Origin: Pseudomonadota bacterium
GTDB taxonomy: Bacteria; Pseudomonadota; Gammaproteobacteria; Burkholderiales; Burkholderiaceae_C
Direction: 5' to 3'
Length of the DNA: 64,000 nt
Assembly (NCBI GenBank): GCA_018241225.1
Contig: JAFEEG010000026.1
Coordinates: forward strand, 84,845-148,844
The translations under genes and the position numbers were made by a program. The notes under the pieces were generated by a model, which did not search any database, was not told the origin of the DNA, and saw only the letters and a program-made list of their open reading frames with translations. Below are positions 24,928 through 34,332 of the stretch, piece after piece; position 1 is the stretch's first letter, and each line of letters opens with the position of its first letter.

Positions 24928-27285
24928 ATGAACCCTGCTTCCACCACGGCTGTCCCGGCCAGCGGCGGCTGCGCCTTCGCCCATGGGGCCCAGCAAGAAC
25001 AGCGCTCGCCCACCGGCTGCCCCGTCAGCCACCGTGCGGCCGAGTTCGACCCCTTCAGCGACGGCTACCAGCAGGATCCGCCCGAGTACGTGCGGTGGGC
25101 CCGCGAGCAGGAGCCCGTCTTTTTCAGCCCGCAGCTGGGCTACTGGGTGGTGACGCGCTACGAGGACATCAAAGCCATCTTCCGCGACAACCTCACCTTC
25201 AGTCCTTCCATCGCGCTGGAGAAGATCACGCCAACCGGCCCTGAGGCCAACGCGGTGCTCGCCAGCTACGGCTTCGCCCTCAACCGCACGCTGGTCAACG
25301 AGGACGAGCCGGCGCACATGCCGCGCCGCCGCGCGCTGATGGAGCCATTCACCCCCGAGCACCTTGTGAAACACGAGCCGCTCGTGCGTCAGCTTGCCCG
25401 CGAGTACGTCGATCGTTTCATCGACGAAGGCCGGGCCGACCTGGTCGACCAGATGCTGTGGGAAGTGCCACTCACCGTGGCCTTGCACTTCCTGGGTGTG
25501 CCCGAGGAAGACATGGACACGCTGCGCAAGTACAGCATCGCGCACACCGTCAACACGTGGGGTCGCCCCAAGCCGGAAGAACAGGTCGAGGTCGCTCACG
25601 CGGTGGGCAACTTCTGGCAGTTCGCTGGCAAGGTGCTCGAGAAGATGCGCCAGGACCCGGACGCCGAAGGCTGGATGCAGTACGGCATCCGCAAGCAGAA
25701 GGAGTTTCCGGAGGTCGTCACGGACTCCTACCTGCATTCCATGATGATGGCCGGCATCGTCGCGGCACACGAGACCACCGCCAATGCCACGGCAAATGCG
25801 ATGAAGCTGCTTCTGCAGCATCCCTCCGCCTGGCGAGACATCTGCGCGGACCCCGCCCTGATTCCCAACGCCGTGGAAGAGTGCCTCCGGCACAACGGCT
25901 CCGTGGCCGCGTGGCGGCGCCTCGCGACCAAGGATGTCACCGTCGGCGGCATCGACATCCCCGCCGGCAGCAAGCTCCTGATCGTCACCTCCTCGGCCAA
26001 CCACGACGAGGCCCGCTTTGCCGATGCCGACCTGTTCGACATCCGCCGCGACAATGCGAGCGACCACCTGACCTTCGGCTACGGCTCGCACCAGTGCATG
26101 GGCAAGAACCTGGCACGCATGGAGATGCAGGTGTTCCTCGAGGAGTTCACCCGGCGACTGCCCCATATGCAGATTGCGGAGCAGCGCTTCAGCTACGTGC
26201 CCAACACCTCGTTCCGCGGTCCGGAGCACCTGTGGGTGCAGTGGGATCCGGCGCAGAACCCCGAACGCCGCGACCCGTCGTTGCGGACCGAGCCGCGTGC
26301 CGGCGTCCGCATCGGCGAGCCTTCGGCCCATGCCATCACCCGGCCCGTGGTGGTGCAAAGTGCCACCCAGGTCGCGGACGGCATCGTGCGCCTTCGGCTT
26401 GCCGCACCGGATGGCCGGCCGATGCCGCGCTGGTCCCCGGGCTCGCACATCGACCTGGAGTGCGGCGACACCGGACTGTCGCGCCAGTACTCGCTGTGCG
26501 GCGACCCGGAGGACGTCTCGGTGCTCGAGATCGCGGTCCTCCACGACCCGCAGAGCCGGGGCGGTTCCGCCTGGGTGCACGCCCACGTCAAAGCGGGCGA
26601 CCGCCTGCGAATCCGCGGTCCACGCAACCACTTTCGGCTGAATGAAGACGCACGCCGACTCATCCTGGTCGCCGGTGGCATCGGCATCACGCCCATCGCA
26701 GCGATGGCGCGCCGGGCGCTTGCCCTGGGCATCGACTACGAGTTGCACTACTGCGGGCGCAAGCAAGCCGGCATGGCCTTCGCCGATGAGCTTCTCGCCA
26801 TGCACGGTGAGCGGTTGAAGCTCCATGTGAGCAGCGAAGGCTCCCGGCTCGACCTGGCAGCACTGCTCGCGACGCCAGAAGACGGCACGCAGGTCTACGC
26901 CTGTGGACCCCTTCGTATGCTGGAGGCGCTGGAAGAGGTGTGCGCCCATTGGTCGGAAGACACGCTGAAGGTGGAGCACTTCGAATCCACGCTCGGAACC
27001 CTCGATCCCACCCAGGAGCATGCCTTCGAGGTCGAGCTCAAGGATTCGGGATTGACCTTGCCAGTACGGGCCGACCAGACGCTTCTGGCGGCGCTGCGCG
27101 CCGCGAACATTGACGTCCAGAGCGATTGTGAAGAGGGGCTGTGCGGCTCCTGCGAAGTGCGAGTGATCTCCGGTGCGGTCGACCACCGCGACGTGGTCCT
27201 CACCCGTTCCGAGCGCGAGGCCGGACAACGCATGATGAGTTGCTGCTCACGCGCATGCGGTGAGCGCCTCGTGCTCGAACTGTAG
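24928..27285 (+). CDS. Self-sufficient class VII cytochrome P450 (CYP116B-like fusion)
   Basis: A 785-residue three-part monooxygenase. The P450 domain (about 1-450) has an I-helix motif AAHETTANA, the ERR-helix region and heme loop FGYGSHQCMGKNLAR with thiolate C390. A phthalate-dioxygenase-reductase-like FMN/NADH domain follows (about 475-690: RQYSLCGD for FMN, VAGGIGITPIAAM for nucleotide). A plant-type 2Fe-2S ferredoxin ends the protein, with C734, C739, C742 and C772 in C-x4-C-x2-C-x29-C spacing. It can hydroxylate or O-dealkylate a substrate using NAD(P)H without separate redox partners. CGGAG 8 bases upstream supports this ATG. The N-terminal leader with CAFAHG and CPVSH is typical of the CYP116B group. 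Confidence 0.93.
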   Translation: MNPASTTAVPASGGCAFAHGAQQEQRSPTGCPVSHRAAEFDPFSDGYQQDPPEYVRWAREQEPVFFSPQLGYWVVTRYEDIKAIFRDNLTFSPSIALEKITPTGPEANAVLASYGFALNRTLVNEDEPAHMPRRRALMEPFTPEHLVKHEPLVRQLAREYVDRFIDEGRADLVDQMLWEVPLTVALHFLGVPEEDMDTLRKYSIAHTVNTWGRPKPEEQVEVAHAVGNFWQFAGKVLEKMRQDPDAEGWMQYGIRKQKEFPEVVTDSYLHSMMMAGIVAAHETTANATANAMKLLLQHPSAWRDICADPALIPNAVEECLRHNGSVAAWRRLATKDVTVGGIDIPAGSKLLIVTSSANHDEARFADADLFDIRRDNASDHLTFGYGSHQCMGKNLARMEMQVFLEEFTRRLPHMQIAEQRFSYVPNTSFRGPEHLWVQWDPAQNPERRDPSLRTEPRAGVRIGEPSAHAITRPVVVQSATQVADGIVRLRLAAPDGRPMPRWSPGSHIDLECGDTGLSRQYSLCGDPEDVSVLEIAVLHDPQSRGGSAWVHAHVKAGDRLRIRGPRNHFRLNEDARRLILVAGGIGITPIAAMARRALALGIDYELHYCGRKQAGMAFADELLAMHGERLKLHVSSEGSRLDLAALLATPEDGTQVYACGPLRMLEALEEVCAHWSEDTLKVEHFESTLGTLDPTQEHAFEVELKDSGLTLPVRADQTLLAALRAANIDVQSDCEEGLCGSCEVRVISGAVDHRDVVLTRSEREAGQRMMSCCSRACGERLVLEL

Positions 27286-27342
27286 CCCGAGGGCAGGGCA
27301 TCGGGTAACCTGCGCGCCTCCAAGAACAAGCGGGACTACCTG

Positions 27343-28095
27343 ATGCACATCGAACAAGGCGGACAAGGCCCGGACCTGCTCGTGTTGCTGCACGGTTTGG
27401 GCGCCACCGGGGCGGTGTGGTCGCCCATGTGCGCCGATGCCGGCGAACGCTGGCGCGGGCGCTGGCTCGGCATGGACCTCCCGGGCCATGGCGGCTCGGA
27501 CCCGCAGGATTCGTACGCGATCGGGCAGTATGCGGCCACCGTTGCGCGAACCATACTGCCGCACGTCGACAGGGCAGGGCGCGTCGTGATACTCGGACAC
27601 TCCCTGGGCGGCGTAATTAGTCTGGCACTCGCGACCGGTTGGTTCGGCGTGGCTCCGCACCGTGTCTTCGGCGCCGGCATCAAGGTCGCCTGGAACGACG
27701 ACGAGCTGCGGCGCATGGAGACGCTGGCAGCGCAGCCGGTGAAGTATTTCTCGACGCAGGCGGAGGCGGCCGACCGCTATCTCAAGGTTTCCGGGCTCTC
27801 CGGCATTGCTACTGCCGAGTCACCGGTCGCGATGCGCGGCGTGGCGCAGGAGGCCGCAGGCTGGCGCCTAGCCATGGACCCTCGCGCATTCGGAGTTGGC
27901 AAGCCGCCCATCGGGGACCTGATGAAGCTGGCGAAGTGCCCGGCGCTCCTGGGCCGCGCTGCCAATGACGCGCTGGTCACGATGGAGCAATTGCAGGCCA
28001 TCGATCCGCAAGCCGCCGATCTCGGCCCTTACGGCCACAACGTGATGGTCGAGGCGCCCGCGCAGGTCTGGGATTGGATGGACGCGCATGCGTGA
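27343..28095 (+). CDS. Alpha/beta-hydrolase
   Basis: A 250-residue serine hydrolase: oxyanion-hole segment LVLLHGLGATGAVW, nucleophile elbow VILGHSLGGVISLAL, late Asp region ALLGRAANDALVTMEQ and His in LGPYGHNVMVEAP. There is no signal peptide, so it is cytoplasmic. It starts 57 bases after the P450 fusion and probably acts on the hydroxylated product or on an ester or lactone in the same pathway. A hairpin follows at 28232-28261. Confidence 0.85.
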   Translation: MHIEQGGQGPDLLVLLHGLGATGAVWSPMCADAGERWRGRWLGMDLPGHGGSDPQDSYAIGQYAATVARTILPHVDRAGRVVILGHSLGGVISLALATGWFGVAPHRVFGAGIKVAWNDDELRRMETLAAQPVKYFSTQAEAADRYLKVSGLSGIATAESPVAMRGVAQEAAGWRLAMDPRAFGVGKPPIGDLMKLAKCPALLGRAANDALVTMEQLQAIDPQAADLGPYGHNVMVEAPAQVWDWMDAHA

Positions 28096-28231
28096 AATAG
28101 GGCATCCCGTGCGGGCAATGAGTGAGGCCAAGAACTCAACCTGCCGCCAATTCTCTGGGTCGTGACAAGTCGCCCGCGCGGGAGCAACTGAGGTGTCCCG
28201 AGCCATAGGCAGGCTCAGGGTTGCGCGCAAT

Positions 28232-28261
28232 GAATGACCTCAAGGCCGATTGCGGTCATTC
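28232..28261. terminator. Hairpin between convergent genes
   Basis: GAATGACC (28232-28239) and GGTCATTC (28254-28261) form a perfect 8-bp stem with a 14-base loop, between the hydrolase stop at 28095 and the end of the minus-strand gene at 28305. It could terminate both. No U-run. Confidence 0.45.
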
Positions 28262-28304
28262 GGCGAGGCGTCAGCTTCACTCGTGTTGCAAGCTCATGGC
28301 GAGA

Positions 28305-29057
28305 TTAGAGGGCGCGCACCCACGCCTTCATAGCGGCGTGGTCGTACCCGTGAACAGGTTTTCCGATTGCCCAGTTGCTACGCACATGGTTTCGCCAAGC
28401 GCCCCTCGGGCGCCGATGTTGGCCGTTCTGTGAAAACAGGCGCTGCTCCACCTGGTCACCCGTGCACCCTTGCTGAGTGGCGACGAAATCGATCACGCGG
28501 CAGAAGGACTCATAGTTCTCCCAGGTATTCAAGGCGCTTGGCGAGTCACTGTAAATCCGAACGACATGATGGCCCGTGATTAGGTTGATGGACTTCCCCG
28601 TCCATTGATCCATGATGTAGCCGACGGTGTCGTCGGGACGAAAGAAGTACACCAGCTTGGTGAAGTACGACGGCCCGAGGCCCGGTATCGGGTTATTGGC
28701 AAAGAGGTCATATGCCTGTTCCCTGGTTAAGCCACCCGCCCTCAGTTGCAACAATCGATGTTCGATCGCAGCGCGATCTGCCCAGGCTGTTGCTACGTGT
28801 GCCTGTGTAGGACCCGCACCCTGGAGGCCCCATGCCATGGCGCAGATGTAGCCATGCAGGACTGGCTTGGAGGGATCTTGGCACTCGATACGCACTTGCT
28901 GCCGCGTGAGCACTTTTGTTGGAAGGGGATGCCCCGGCTGCGCGGGGATTCCATGCGCCGCGGCCCAATTTGCCGGTCTTTGCCCAAACGGCCCTTGAGG
29001 AACGAAGGGAATCCCAGAGAAGGTCATCCAGTGACGCTGATGAAAACGATGCGGCAT
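28305..29057 (-). CDS. OGG-fold (8-oxoguanine glycosylase-like) protein
   Basis: A 250-residue protein. Its central part reads LTREQAYDLFANNPIPGLGPSYFTKLVYFFRPDDTVGYIMDQWTGKSINLI: a helix-hairpin-helix (PGLGPSYFTK) followed by a conserved Asp (IMDQW), the arrangement of OGG/HhH-GPD glycosylases, where a Lys and Asp are catalytic. The N-terminal third has SGIPFVPQGPFGQRPANWAAAHG, and the C-terminus RPRGAWRNHVRSNWAIGKPVHGYDHAAMKAWVRAL is unlike classical OGG1. This matches a poorly studied OGG-fold family rather than MutY or Nth. DNA-base recognition is inferred. An internal ATG at 29027 could also be used; neither has a clear ribosome site. Confidence 0.65.
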   Translation of the reverse strand: MPHRFHQRHWMTFSGIPFVPQGPFGQRPANWAAAHGIPAQPGHPLPTKVLTRQQVRIECQDPSKPVLHGYICAMAWGLQGAGPTQAHVATAWADRAAIEHRLLQLRAGGLTREQAYDLFANNPIPGLGPSYFTKLVYFFRPDDTVGYIMDQWTGKSINLITGHHVVRIYSDSPSALNTWENYESFCRVIDFVATQQGCTGDQVEQRLFSQNGQHRRPRGAWRNHVRSNWAIGKPVHGYDHAAMKAWVRAL

Positions 29058-29657
29058 GAGTGTTTGAGTTTTTTCCTGTTGCTGCGCAGCGCTTCTATCG
29101 TATTGCCTAGTCCATGCCCGGACGGCGGCGGCAAGTCACAGGGCGCAGGGTGAAACGTGAAAAATTGCAGGTGACCGACTTGGCGGAGCCACCACAGTTC
29201 GCGCGATTAACAGCGGGTCAGGTTGCACATCTGGAGGGCGCTGCCGCAACGACACCATGCATGCTAGTTCCATTGGGAATCCGCAATAAGGAACTGGGAA
29301 AGTCGATAGTTCCGGCTCCGCTGGCGTTGGCAATCTCGCAGGTCAGATTGAGTAGCCAAGTGCGTCAGGCCGCTTCGAGATCGAGGCAGCAAAAGGGGTT
29401 GAAGCGGTTGTCATGCTGGTCTGGACCGAACGACTACAAGCAGTCTTGCCACGAGGTCCCGCTACCAGCGCTTTGCAGCGAAAGCAGCCGAGCGGATGAG
29501 AAAGGGCCATTCCCAGTTCATGAGCACGCGGTCTGGCCATAGGTGTCCGGAAAGCGGCGGGGACTGGACGTTCGATCGAAACGGGCTGTACGTCCGCTAA
29601 CGCTGCTGCTAAGTCAATCTTCGAATCGTTCCCCAGCGTCGAAATGACTTTCAATGT
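29058..29657. other. 600-base region without a supported gene
   Basis: Between the OGG-fold gene start and the NnrS stop. Frames of 100-140 codons on both strands overlap one another and are Arg/Ser-rich with no motif. Near 29550-29600 the sequence (GGACGTTCGATCGAAACGGG) resembles degenerate intergenic repeats often seen in betaproteobacteria. An AGTTCC/GGAACT dyad sits around 29267-29297. Confidence 0.35.
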
Positions 29658-30848
29658 TTATCCAGGGCGGCCATCAATGCGTGGACGGGTCAGCACTGGC
29701 CAATAACGCCAGGCGTACAACCCGAACCCTGCGGACCAAAGGGCCGCCGAAACCAGGATGGCATGGAGGATCTGGCCAGGTGCTAGCAGGGGCAAGCCGA
29801 CGCGCACCACTGCAGCGAGTAGAACGAGCACGTACGCGGTCGTGTCAAAGCGGTCGGTGCGCAGCAGGCGCCCCGTGTGACCCTTGGCCGTTCGGGTCAT
29901 CATTCCAATGATGAGGCCACCCGCGGCACCGACTGTCAGCGCGTGAGCTGACAGCGACGAGGTCACCAATCCGACCTCGCTGATCGCGCGCAGAAGCAGG
30001 TGGATCGGCACCCACAGGTACGCCAGGTGCAGGACCCAGACGAGTGGCGTGCGCAGCGTCTTCCACGGTTGCCACAGCCCCCATCTCCACAGGTGCGCCA
30101 CGCACGCGACAGTGGCGACGGCCGCCACGGGCCACCCCTGTAACCCGACAGCGTCGGCAGCAAGCAGTACGAGCACGGATCCAAGAGCGACCGTTTCGAC
30201 AAAAGGCTTTCTGGTGGCAGATGTGCCGGGCACGCCGTTGTTCGTGAACATCGGAATGACCCGCCCACCCATGACAACGATGATGAACAGCACGATGTCC
30301 AGGGCAACCTGCAACCCCGCCCACGCAGGCATGGCGAGCACGCCCAGGGCCGTCAGGTGGATGAGCGCCGCCACAAGTGCAAACAGGACAAGAAGCGCAA
30401 TGAAGAAGTAGTTGCGGCGATTGCGCGCCTTGATGAACGGCACTGCGAGACCGAGGGCGGCCGCCAAGGGGAACGCGACATTGACCACGGCAGCAGCGAC
30501 CGTGTACGGCGTCAGTACAAGGACGCGTGCGAGGACCCACAGGGCAGCCAGTCCGCACAGCTTCCAGCCAGTCGGCGTGGGCAAGTTGGTCCAGTTGCGG
30601 CCGGCGGTGAACAGGAAGCCAACGATGACCGCCAGGGTGAAACCGAAGAGCATCTCGTGGGCGTGCCAAACAGGGCCACTCAGATAAGGACGCGGCAGTA
30701 GACCGGAGAACTGCAGCGCCCACAGCGGGATCGACAAGGCTGCGAAGATGCTTGCGAGCAGATAGAAAGGGCGAAAGCCCAGGGCGAACAACGCAAAGCC
30801 CTTCGGCGACGCGCGGGGCGGCTCTTCAAGTTGTTGCAGTAGCGCCAT
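29658..30848 (-). CDS. NnrS-family membrane protein
   Basis: A 396-residue integral membrane protein with about 12 hydrophobic segments. Family landmarks are FALGFRPFYLLASIFAALSIPLWAL near the N-terminus, the His pair in GPVWHAHEMLFGFTLAVIVGFLFTAGRNWT, GGRVIPMFTNNGVPG, and SAHALTVGAAGGLIIGMMTRTAKGHTGR. NnrS proteins are heme/copper membrane proteins induced by nitric oxide that protect metabolism under nitrosative stress. The ATG at 30848 gives the family start (ALLQQLEEPPRASPKGFALFALGF); the open frame upstream is non-coding. No other denitrification gene is close, and no clear FNR/NNR box was found. Confidence 0.88.
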   Translation of the reverse strand: MALLQQLEEPPRASPKGFALFALGFRPFYLLASIFAALSIPLWALQFSGLLPRPYLSGPVWHAHEMLFGFTLAVIVGFLFTAGRNWTNLPTPTGWKLCGLAALWVLARVLVLTPYTVAAAVVNVAFPLAAALGLAVPFIKARNRRNYFFIALLVLFALVAALIHLTALGVLAMPAWAGLQVALDIVLFIIVVMGGRVIPMFTNNGVPGTSATRKPFVETVALGSVLVLLAADAVGLQGWPVAAVATVACVAHLWRWGLWQPWKTLRTPLVWVLHLAYLWVPIHLLLRAISEVGLVTSSLSAHALTVGAAGGLIIGMMTRTAKGHTGRLLRTDRFDTTAYVLVLLAAVVRVGLPLLAPGQILHAILVSAALWSAGFGLYAWRYWPVLTRPRIDGRPG

Positions 30849-31057
30849 GAGGCTGTTTCGTACGGGAGTTTGCGAAGTGGATGTTTTGCATTCGCGGCCT
30901 GACATCAACGTCCGGGTCGAAGCGATAGATGCGGAGGATGTGCATCGGATCTCAAACCTTTCGTCGCGACAAACGAATTCCAAAGGCCGACGGATCTTGC
31001 GGGGCATCCATTGCACGAGCGATCCGCCCTAGGTCAAACTGGAGAGACAACAGTTCG

Positions 31058-31474
31058 ATGCGAGAGTTCGTCATGCCTGACACGAAGCCAGACTCTAGAG
31101 TTCGTTCAACTGAACGTCAAACGGCCCTTGGCGTTAGGGGCAATGGCCCGAAGATCCAGGCATCGAGCGCCCAAGCTGACCCAGCAGCTGACAAGGGCAC
31201 GGACATCAGTCCTCCCTTGATTGACGCCGAATTGGTGCAACTGCGCGTTCGCGTCATTGCGCTGGAGAACATTGTCATTGCGCTGCTCGCGCAAGCGCCC
31301 GAGCGCCAACTGGAGCTTGCTCGCGAGATGGCGGTCCACATTTCCCCTAGGCCGGGCTTCACGCCTCATCCGATGACCGTGCATGCGGCCGCCGAGATGA
31401 ACAGTCTTGTGAGACGAGCCGAAACGTTCAGGTCCGATGGATACGTTCCTAGGGAAGATGCGCAGCCAGACTGA
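31058..31474 (+). CDS. Hypothetical protein, 138 residues
   Basis: Divergent from NnrS. The N-terminal half is polar and probably disordered (PDTKPDSRVRSTERQTALG...). The C-terminal half has an amphipathic leucine-rich helix (LVQLRVRVIALENIVIALLAQAPERQLELAREMAVHI) that could form a coiled coil, then AAEMNSLVRRAE. A GGAGAG lies 11 bases before this ATG; an ATG at 31073 is an alternative. No family recognised. Confidence 0.55.
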   Translation: MREFVMPDTKPDSRVRSTERQTALGVRGNGPKIQASSAQADPAADKGTDISPPLIDAELVQLRVRVIALENIVIALLAQAPERQLELAREMAVHISPRPGFTPHPMTVHAAAEMNSLVRRAETFRSDGYVPREDAQPD

Positions 31475-31963
31475 TCAGCTCCGCGCGACAGCGATGACGA
31501 TGAAAGCCGTCTCGAACGCCACTTCCATGCGCGCCCAGACTTGTCCATTTGAACATCCGGTCGCAGCCAGACTGCTGACGCTCTACCTCAACAGAATTGG
31601 CACGATGGCGCCGATCCGCCCCGCCCTCCACTTCGGCTGGTGTCGCTGCGACGAAGTAGCCGAGTCGTCGGCTCCACCCGCTTTAGCCAGCCCGTCGTCG
31701 GTCGCTTCTCCTTTGCTAAAACTGCGTTTCGGACGTCGCGCAACCGGTTGTAGTGAGGGGGCGTCATCTGGCGGTGTGTCAGCACCTGCAGCGAGGTCGT
31801 CACATGCGCCGGCTGCCGTCGCCGAGTTCTGACGCGCGAGCACGGCGCTGGCAGCTGCGTTACGGTCCGCGGACAACGACCTTGCCGTGCACGGGTCCGG
31901 GCCTCGACGGCACGATCGACCCGGAATGATTTTTGTGCTGGCCCACTGCCACCACTTGAGCCC
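31475..31963. other. Intergenic stretch, no gene supported
   Basis: About 490 bases between the hypothetical gene and the LysE-type exporter end. Overlapping frames on both strands (for example 31583-31876 minus) are Ala/Ser/Arg-rich shadows without start signals. Confidence 0.35.
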
Positions 31964-32602
31964 TCAGGCCAGTTTGTGCTTCGCCTTCAGAAGGCCCAGG
32001 CCAAGTGCAATGAAGGTCCCGCCCACGATGCGGTTGAACAGCCTCGCACGCGCCAACACGTGCGCTTTCACCAGTGAGACAAGCCCCACATAGAAAGCGT
32101 GCGAGATCAGCGCGCAGACGGCGAAGGTCGTGGTCAATAGCAGGTATTGCGTGACCAGAGGCACATCGGGCAAGATGAATTGCGGGAAAAGCGCTGAGAA
32201 GAAAAGAATTGATTTCGGATTCGTCAACGACACGCCCAGTCCCTGCGCAACCAGTTGCCAGTTCTTGCGCTCGCGCTGTCGCGTGTGCGCCAAGCCCGCA
32301 TCGCCGCTGATCAGCGCTTCCTTGCTGCGCCAACGCTTGACGCCCAGCCAGATGAGGTACAACGCGCCGACGACCTTCATGACCAAGAACGCGTCGGCCG
32401 ACACTGTCAGCACGGCCCCCATGCCGATCATCGCAAGCCCCGACACAACGAAGATTCCCGCCGAGCTGCCCACCGAACTAAACGCCGTACGCTTGGCCCC
32501 AACGTCCATCGAGTTCGACACCGCCAGCAACACGGCCGGGCCGGGCGTGAAGGACATCAACAGGGAGACGCCGCAAAAGAGAAGCCAGTAGGTCACGGTC
32601 AT
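31964..32602 (-). CDS. LysE/RhtB-family amino-acid exporter
   Basis: A 212-residue inner-membrane protein with six hydrophobic segments. The family signature FTPGPAVLLAVSNSMDVGAKRTAFSSVGSSAGIFVV is near the N-terminus, and LGVSLTNPKSILFFSALFPQFI in the middle. Members export amino acids such as homoserine, threonine or lysine by proton exchange; the substrate cannot be predicted. The ATG at 32602 gives the normal family start. Confidence 0.88.
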   Translation of the reverse strand: MTVTYWLLFCGVSLLMSFTPGPAVLLAVSNSMDVGAKRTAFSSVGSSAGIFVVSGLAMIGMGAVLTVSADAFLVMKVVGALYLIWLGVKRWRSKEALISGDAGLAHTRQRERKNWQLVAQGLGVSLTNPKSILFFSALFPQFILPDVPLVTQYLLLTTTFAVCALISHAFYVGLVSLVKAHVLARARLFNRIVGGTFIALGLGLLKAKHKLA

Positions 32603-32868
32603 GGTTGCGGTGTTTTTGGGGGCTACAAGAGAGCTTGTATTTTCGCGCAATCAGAGTTTCGACCCGCCGACACGGTCTTTCCCCGCTTTGAGCCGCGACT
32701 GCAGAGCTCGAGTTTGCAGTCCTTCGCGACGACCAAGCTGGAGGTCAGCGTTCGCTGCAGTGCCGCGGCTCGATACGGCCAAGCCCAGACCGATGCAACC
32801 CAAGCCCCACGTGCCCGGTCCGATTCAATGGGCCCGGGAGCACTTCTGCACACGCTTGCCGTTGTCGA

Positions 32869-33108
32869 CTCACCCGCAAAGAGATTGCCCTGCGAGTCGA
32901 TGGCGAGGTCATGCACCCAATGAAACTCACCGGCATAGCGTCCGGACCGACCCAGCGTATTCACCACCGCCCCGGTCTGGCGGTCCAGCGTCAGCACCTG
33001 GTTGTTGCGGCCGTCGGCCAGGAACAGCCACTTCTGCTGCGAGTCCCGCGAGATCACGACGTCCCATACCGAGCCACTGCCGGCCGTGCGCGGCTCGACC
33101 ATGAACGG
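32869..33108 (-). pseudogene. Remnant of an NHL-repeat/SMP-30-like protein
   Basis: About 78 codons read like the C-terminal part of an NHL beta-propeller protein: TAGSGSVWDVVISRDSQQKWLFLADGRNNQVLTLDRQTGAVVNTLGRSGRYAGEFHWVHDLAIDSQGNLFAGE. Homologues continue with a short ETGRR-type ending, but here the frame runs into unrelated sequence (STTASVCRSAPGPIE...), and upstream of residue 35 the propeller is missing. It is a fragment of a gene normally 300+ residues long, cut at both ends. Confidence 0.65.
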
Positions 33109-33326
33109 CGTTGACAGGGGGGGTGCGTTGGGAAGACTGCAGCGCGCGAGATTGCGGTCATCCGTGTTCACTGACCCGAAGGAGCGCAAACGCTGCGTTG
33201 TGCTCAAACGTCGGAGAGCGACAGAAGGCTCGGATTTTTAGGGGGGGCGCTCGCAATGCCTTGAGGGTGGCGCGTGCATCGTCTTTGCTGGGACGGCTAG
33301 CCTTCGCAGGAGCAATCACGTGCGCT

Positions 33327-34232
33327 TCATGTCATGGCTTGAAAGAAGCCAGCCGCTTGAAGATTCCGTGTCGAGATTTCTAGGATGCGGGACGTGGTGT
33401 CGCTGCGGTGGTGCGAGAGGTAGCTGAAGTAGTAGGGCACGAGGGGCACGTTGGGCTTGGCGTGCAGCACTTTCACCGCGTTTGCCGCCACGTAGGGCCG
33501 AGCAATGGAGGCCGGCAGCATCGCGATGGCATGGCCGGACACGACCAGCGAGATCATCAGCGACAGCGAGTTGCAGGCGCTGTAGTCCTCAAAGGGATAG
33601 CCGTCGGATGCAAGCCACCGTGACGCCGAGGCATGCAGAGTGGAGGGAGGGGCGTTGGAAACGATTCGGTGGTTCAGCGCGTGTGCGGGCAAGAAGTCAC
33701 CCTCGGGCACCATCAGGTCGGCTGGCGCGATCCACTGGTGTTCGGTGAGGCCGATGAATTGGCTGGTGACGTCCGGCTGTGTGCTCTGGCCGGTGTGCAG
33801 AGCCGCATCCAGCGCATGGCTGTTGATCTTCTCGAGCAGTTGGGCGCCGCCGCCCACGGTCAGCTCCACCCGCAGGGCTGGGTAGCTGTCCTTGATGTCC
33901 TTGAGGATCTGGGGCATGCCCACAGTGGCGCAGGACTCGTCCACCCCGAGCCGGATCAGCCCGGTGATGGTCTGCCGAAGATCGAGCCGGGCCATTTCTT
34001 GCGCTGAGGACATGACCCGTTCCGCATAGACCAGCACGTTGCGGCCCAGTTCAGTGACCTGCAGGCGCTGATTCTGGCGCTCGAAGAGTTGGATGCCCAG
34101 TTCATCCTCCAGGTCGCGGATGCGGTGGGAGACGGCAGGCTGTGTCAAGTGCAGGTGCCGCGCGGCGGCATGCACCGTGCCGAGGCGAGCGGTCCATACG
34201 AAGGCCTCGAGTTGGTGCAGGGTGAATCTCAT
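33327..34232 (-). CDS. LysR-family transcriptional regulator
   Basis: A 301-residue LysR protein: MRFTLHQLEAFVWTARLGTVHAAARHLHLTQPAVSHRIRDLEDELGIQLFERQNQRLQVTELG is a textbook winged-helix N-terminus, followed by the effector domain (VTLGVDESCATVGMPQILKDI-like start, SGHAIAMLPASIARPYVAANAVKVLH). It is divergent from the RraA-like/amidase/TctC operon beginning at 34333 and is its likely regulator. A TTA-N11-TAA motif lies just upstream of its start. Confidence 0.9.
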   Translation of the reverse strand: MRFTLHQLEAFVWTARLGTVHAAARHLHLTQPAVSHRIRDLEDELGIQLFERQNQRLQVTELGRNVLVYAERVMSSAQEMARLDLRQTITGLIRLGVDESCATVGMPQILKDIKDSYPALRVELTVGGGAQLLEKINSHALDAALHTGQSTQPDVTSQFIGLTEHQWIAPADLMVPEGDFLPAHALNHRIVSNAPPSTLHASASRWLASDGYPFEDYSACNSLSLMISLVVSGHAIAMLPASIARPYVAANAVKVLHAKPNVPLVPYYFSYLSHHRSDTTSRILEISTRNLQAAGFFQAMT

Positions 34233-34235
34233 TGA

Positions 34236-34252
34236 TTAGGAATCCGAATTAA
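34236..34252. promoter_or_regulatory. TTA-N11-TAA motif, candidate LysR box
   Basis: TTAGGAATCCGAATTAA contains T-N11-A with TTA/TAA flanks, the LysR recognition pattern. It is 4 bases upstream of the LysR start and 81 bases upstream of the divergent operon, the position expected for autorepression and activation. Inner symmetry is weak. Confidence 0.4.
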
Positions 34253-34332
34253 CGACGCTCAGAATTTCTCAATATCCGGAAAGCCGCTGCCTTCCTACCA
34301 TTTCTTCCATTCGACAACGAAGATAAACCTAA

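Noticed and set aside
24373-27228. 951-codon minus-strand frame opposite TctC and the P450 fusion
   Set aside because: The plus strand carries complete heme, flavin and 2Fe-2S motifs; the antisense product has no motif and skewed composition.
29114-29654. Frames of 100-140 codons on both strands between the OGG-fold and NnrS genes
   Set aside because: Mutually overlapping, Ser/Arg-rich and without start signals.
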